NCBI GenBank assembly: GCA_964520475.1
Contig: CAZFNS010000016.1
Span: forward strand, 1 to 35,050
Direction: 5' to 3'
Length of the DNA: 35,050 nt
Origin: Ruminobacter sp964520475
GTDB lineage: Bacteria; Pseudomonadota; Gammaproteobacteria; Enterobacterales; Succinivibrionaceae
Shown here: in pieces, positions 31,706-35,050 of the stretch
Position numbering within the stretch: position 1 is the stretch's first letter
Layout: each line of letters begins with the position of its first letter
Made by a program: the position numbers and the translations under genes
Notes under the pieces: generated by a model
Database searches by the model: none
What the model was told of the DNA's origin: nothing
What the model saw: only the letters and a program-made list of their open reading frames with translations

Positions 31706-34345
31706 ATGGTTAGAAGAAAAAAAGTTTATTTGCCGGTGATCGGGGTTTATTACCCGCTCATCCCGCTCACCGTGTATCCGGTCAAGGAGACGGAAAGGAT
31801 CGCCTCGGCCATCTCCGGCCTCGGCGACAAGACCGACGAGTTCATAATTTCTTTCTGTCCCGACGAGTACCTGCGGGAGGCCTCCACCGACGACCTCGCC
31901 GCCATCCCGGCCTGCGCCGTCTGCGTGGGCTCGCGCGAGCGCTTCGGCGACGGGACCTCGGCCGTGATCGTCAACGTCAAGAGGCGCGTCGTCATAACCG
32001 GGGTGACCCGGGTCACCGATCTCTCGGGCGGGCCGGACTTCGAGCTGCGCGCCACCTGCGAGGAAAAGATCCTCGAGCCGTACGACAACCCCGAGGCGGA
32101 CCGTGAGGTGATGCGCCGGCACCTCTACTACGCGTTCAAGGACTACACCGTCAGCCACAACAGCTCCCTGTCTAAGGATCTGGTCGACATCATCCTGAAC
32201 GCCGACAGCATGACCGTGGTGTGCGACGCCATCGCCGCGGGCATCCTCCGCAAGGAGCCGGACTGCCGCGAGTACCTCGACCTCAAGAGCGAGAACGAGC
32301 TCGCCAACTACCTGCTCGCGATCATGAGCCTCGACTCCCAGCAGCAGCGGCTCATGGAGAAGATCCGCAACAACGCGAAGGAGAGCATCGAGCTCAACCA
32401 GAAGATCTATTTCCTGAACGAGCACATGAAATCCGTGCAGCAGGAGATGAAGAACCTGAAGAACGCGAAGCGCAGCCTGGACGGCGGCAAGGACTCCGCC
32501 GAGGCCGCCGATCCCGACGGCGAGGCGGACACGGACGAGGTGGCGAAGCTCTCCGCCCGGATCAAGGCGTCCGGCATGCCCGAGGACGTCGCCGCGAAGT
32601 GCAACGCCGAGCTCAAGAAGATCGCCATGCAGCCCGGCTACAGCCAGGACACCGCGGTGGTGCGCAACTACATCGAGACCATCCTGTCCCTGCCCTGGAA
32701 CACGTTCTCCCCGCTTAAGAAGGACCTCAGGGAGGCCCGGGCGGTGCTCGACGACGCCCATTACGGCCTCGAGAAGGTCAAGGAAAGGATCCTCGAGTAC
32801 CTGGCGGTGCAGAACCGGGCGGACCGGCTGCACGCCCCGATCATCTGCCTGGTCGGGCCCCCGGGCGTGGGCAAGACCTCCCTCGGCATGTCCATAGCCA
32901 AGGCCACCGGGCGCAAGTACGTGCGCATGGCCCTCGGCGGCATGCGCGACGAGGCGGAGATCCGCGGCCACCGGCGCACCTACGTGGGCGCTCTGCCCGG
33001 CCGGATCATCCAGAAGATCTCCAAGTGCGGGGTCAAGAACCCGCTCTTCCTGCTCGACGAGATCGACAAGGTGGCCACGGACAGCTTCCGCGGCGACCCG
33101 TCGTCCGCGCTCCTCGAGGTGCTCGACCCCGAGCAGAACCGGGCGTTCACCGACAACTACCTGGAGGTGGACTTCGACCTGTCCCACGTGATGTTCATGG
33201 CCACGGCCAACACCTACGACATTCCCCCGGCGCTGCGCGACCGCATGGAGATCATCGATCTCAGCAGCTACAGCGAGGAGGAGAAGATGCACATCGCCCG
33301 CGAGCACCTGATCCCCAAGCAGATGGGCGAGAACCACGTGACCGCCGACGAGATCGCCTTCACCGACGACGCGGTCCTGACCCTGATCCGCTCCTACACC
33401 CGGGAGGCCGGGGTGCGCAGCCTCGAGCGCGAGATCGGCCGGCTGTGCCGCAAGACCGTCAAGAACATCATGCTGAGCGAGGAAGGGGAGAAGACGGGGC
33501 GCCTCACCGTCGACGGCGACGCCGTGCGCCGGATGCTCGGCCCCTGGCTCTACGACGAGGACGACGTCAACCACGAGGATCGGGTGGGCATAGTCAACGG
33601 CCTGGCCTACACCTCGGTCGGGGGCGAGATCCTGACCATAGAGGCCACCTGCATGCCCGGCTACGGCCGGCAGGTCTTCACCGGCAAGCTCGGCGACGTG
33701 ATGAAGGAGTCGATCTCGGCCGCCTTCACCGTGGTCAGGGCGTTCGTTTCCGGCAAGGGCTACACCGCCCGGTACTTCCGCCAGAACGACTTCCACATAC
33801 ACTGCCCGGAAGGGGCCATCCCCAAGGACGGGCCGAGCGCGGGCATCGCCATGTGCACGGCCATCATCAGCGCCATCACCGGCACCCCGGTGCGCGGCGA
33901 CGTGGCCATGACCGGCGAGATCACCCTGCGCGGCGACGTGCTGCCCATCGGCGGCGTCAAGGAGAAGCTCCTCGGCGCGGTGCGCGGGGGCGTGAAGAGG
34001 GTGCTGATCCCCAAGGGCAACGTGAAGGACCTCGAGGACGTGCCCGAGTCGGCCCGCAAGGCGCTCGAGATCATTCCGGTAAGGCACATCGACGAGGTGT
34101 TCCGCGAGGCTCTCGCCGGCCGCGTCAAGAAGTACGCGCCGAAGAAGGACGAGCCCGCGGACGAAGAGGCCGAAGAGGCCGCCGCGGACGCGGCGGAAAA
34201 GAAGCCGCGCGCCCGCCGGGCCGCGAAGCCCGGCGCCCGGAAGAAGCCCGCCGCGGACGGCGGGGCGCCCGTGCCGCTCATCAATCCCGGCGGCGCGCCG
34301 GAGCCGGTTCCCTCCGGGGACATCTCCCCGGCCGGGCCGGGCTGA
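31706..34345 (+). CDS. lon: ATP-dependent protease Lon
   Basis: 879 residues, about 95 more than E. coli Lon. Cytosolic AAA+ serine protease for damaged and regulatory proteins. The N-terminal substrate domain (about 5-200) is divergent at the start: it lacks the usual P-x-LPLR-x-x-VVFP. The coiled linker (210-330) carries a short acidic insert (258-278). Walker A GPPGVGKT (384-391) and LLDEIDKV form the ATPase. The catalytic dyad is Ser711 (KDGPSAGIAM) and Lys752 (GGVKEK). The last ~68 residues (from 811) are an acidic patch followed by a Lys/Arg/Ala/Pro-rich histone-H1-like tail absent from E. coli Lon. The ribosome-binding site is weak. A heat-shock promoter motif precedes it. It is 184 bp after clpX. 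Confidence 0.97.
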   Translation: MVRRKKVYLPVIGVYYPLIPLTVYPVKETERIASAISGLGDKTDEFIISFCPDEYLREASTDDLAAIPACAVCVGSRERFGDGTSAVIVNVKRRVVITGVTRVTDLSGGPDFELRATCEEKILEPYDNPEADREVMRRHLYYAFKDYTVSHNSSLSKDLVDIILNADSMTVVCDAIAAGILRKEPDCREYLDLKSENELANYLLAIMSLDSQQQRLMEKIRNNAKESIELNQKIYFLNEHMKSVQQEMKNLKNAKRSLDGGKDSAEAADPDGEADTDEVAKLSARIKASGMPEDVAAKCNAELKKIAMQPGYSQDTAVVRNYIETILSLPWNTFSPLKKDLREARAVLDDAHYGLEKVKERILEYLAVQNRADRLHAPIICLVGPPGVGKTSLGMSIAKATGRKYVRMALGGMRDEAEIRGHRRTYVGALPGRIIQKISKCGVKNPLFLLDEIDKVATDSFRGDPSSALLEVLDPEQNRAFTDNYLEVDFDLSHVMFMATANTYDIPPALRDRMEIIDLSSYSEEEKMHIAREHLIPKQMGENHVTADEIAFTDDAVLTLIRSYTREAGVRSLEREIGRLCRKTVKNIMLSEEGEKTGRLTVDGDAVRRMLGPWLYDEDDVNHEDRVGIVNGLAYTSVGGEILTIEATCMPGYGRQVFTGKLGDVMKESISAAFTVVRAFVSGKGYTARYFRQNDFHIHCPEGAIPKDGPSAGIAMCTAIISAITGTPVRGDVAMTGEITLRGDVLPIGGVKEKLLGAVRGGVKRVLIPKGNVKDLEDVPESARKALEIIPVRHIDEVFREALAGRVKKYAPKKDEPADEEAEEAAADAAEKKPRARRAAKPGARKKPAADGGAPVPLINPGGAPEPVPSGDISPAGPG

Positions 34346-34370
34346 CGGAAGCGGCGTCCCCGCGCAAACG

Positions 34371-34406
34371 GAAGGCCGGATCCCCCGCGGGGGGGATCCG
34401 GCCTTC
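34371..34406. terminator. Long hairpin between convergent lon and PH-domain genes
   Basis: Perfect 16-bp stem GAAGGCCGGATCCCCC and complement (34371-34386, 34391-34406), loop GCGG. Neither side has a real T-tract, so termination strength is uncertain, but its position between convergent stops suggests that role. Confidence 0.55.
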
Positions 34407-34438
34407 GCCGTCAAAAGGGAGCGCGGGGAGTCCCGGCG

Positions 34439-34981
34439 CTACAGGTCGTCGTCGAGGCCCCGGAGGATGCGCCGGCGCTTTTCGATCCGGGCGCCGACCG
34501 CGTTCCGGAACTCCCGGGGCGCGGCGACGTAGTCGAGGCCGAACCGGATCCCGCCGGTGCCCGTGATCACGACGGTGCCGTAATTGCCGAGGAGGCCCTG
34601 CCTCACCTGCACCGACTCCACTCTTTCGAGAGGAAGGGCGGCCTCGGGGACGAACAGGGCGTACGCGCCCCGGCCGCGGATAATGACGCGGGCGTCCGTG
34701 AGGATCAGTTCCGTCAGCCGGTAGGCGAGCGCCGCCCGGACGAACAGGATGATGAAGGGCGAGGCGACGAGGACGGCGGCCAGCCAGATCCCGCGCCCCG
34801 AGGGCTCCCCCAGCATCTCCGAATTGGAGTAGAGCACCAGGGCCGCGAGCAGGAGCGTGACCGAGGCGACCGTGGAGGAGTCGAAAATGTTGGCGCTCCT
34901 TTTGGCCTTGAGGATCACGCGCTCGCCCGGCATCAGCAGGCCGTCCGAAGTCGTTTCCGTGGTTTCCGTCGTTTCCGTCAT
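34439..34981 (-). CDS. Membrane protein with bacterial PH-like domain
   Basis: 180 residues. A Thr/Glu repeat (TETTETTETT, from a 9-bp DNA repeat) opens the protein. Two membrane segments follow (about 36-53 and 64-87). The C-terminal part (about 88-160) has the strand pattern of bacterial PH (YdbS/YdbT-like) domains: LTELILTDARVIIRGRG, LPLERVESVQVRQGLLGNYG and VVITGTGGIRFGLDYV. Such proteins are membrane-associated and mostly of unknown function, some linked to envelope stress. GGGAGAA 7 nt before the ATG supports the start. Many gammaproteobacteria have hupB after lon; here this convergent gene stands instead. Confidence 0.75.
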   Translation of the reverse strand: MTETTETTETTSDGLLMPGERVILKAKRSANIFDSSTVASVTLLLAALVLYSNSEMLGEPSGRGIWLAAVLVASPFIILFVRAALAYRLTELILTDARVIIRGRGAYALFVPEAALPLERVESVQVRQGLLGNYGTVVITGTGGIRFGLDYVAAPREFRNAVGARIEKRRRILRGLDDDL

Positions 34982-35050
34982 GGCAGTTCTCCCGGCGCGC
35001 GGCGCGCGCCCCCAGTCGTCGTGTGTCCGCAGGTTCCCGCCCGGGCGGGA

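Overview
The window is high-GC bacterial DNA, densely coding, with no rRNA, tRNA, CRISPR array, insertion sequence or phage gene that I can see. A gammaproteobacterium is the best fit. The minus-strand exonuclease at 25578-26339 is an RNase T, a largely gammaproteobacterial enzyme, with DEDD residues spaced as in E. coli. nadK sits next to recN, the tig-clpP-clpX-lon order is intact, lon has a sigma-32-type promoter, and there is a DjlA-like J protein. The lineage within the class is not settled; a gut or rumen group rich in Sel1 and BspA-like proteins would fit, but that is inference. Two runs of exactly 100 N are each flanked by an identical 55-bp duplication. That is the mark of unmerged contig ends in a k=55 graph assembly, so this is probably a metagenome scaffold.

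Layout. 1-7.3 kb: an exported AGE-family (sugar 2-epimerase-like) protein (-), a polytopic LtaS/OpgB-like phosphotransferase-superfamily protein (+), then recN and nadK (-). 7.8-15.1 kb: a Sel1-repeat lipoprotein, followed by a giant BspA/DUF285-type repeat protein. The giant gene is split on paper by the first N gap but is one 1,831-codon frame once the 55-bp duplicate is collapsed. It has about 50 repeats of 25 residues arranged in five super-modules, each opened by a conserved ~95-residue header. 15.4-19.9 kb: a DjlA-like membrane J protein with an R/D/E/Y/G-rich linker, a dCMP-deaminase-like protein with an unrecognised N-terminal region, a D-2-hydroxyacid (glycerate-type) dehydrogenase, and a zinc-ribbon membrane protein. 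20-25.4 kb: two tandem lipoprotein-type aldo/keto reductases with an N-terminal cyclophilin-like domain, an orphan Dam-type methylase, a nitroreductase and an alpha/beta-hydrolase lipoprotein. 25.6-27.6 kb: RNase T and a GH84 beta-N-acetylglucosaminidase (-). 27.9-34.3 kb: tig, clpP, clpX, lon. 34.4-35.0 kb: a membrane PH-domain protein (-).

How the genes work together. The clearest functional unit is the protein-quality-control block: ribosome-associated folding (trigger factor), ClpXP proteolysis and Lon, with a heat-shock promoter motif before lon. recN/nadK and rnt are housekeeping. The 7.8-25 kb stretch is accessory-like, rich in predicted lipoproteins and envelope proteins, and holds the most unusual items: the DUF285 giant with its header module, and the duplicated lipoprotein reductases, the second of which has an internal ribosome-binding site that could yield a cytosolic form. 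Several promoters share an extended -10 of the form TGC-TAnnnT.
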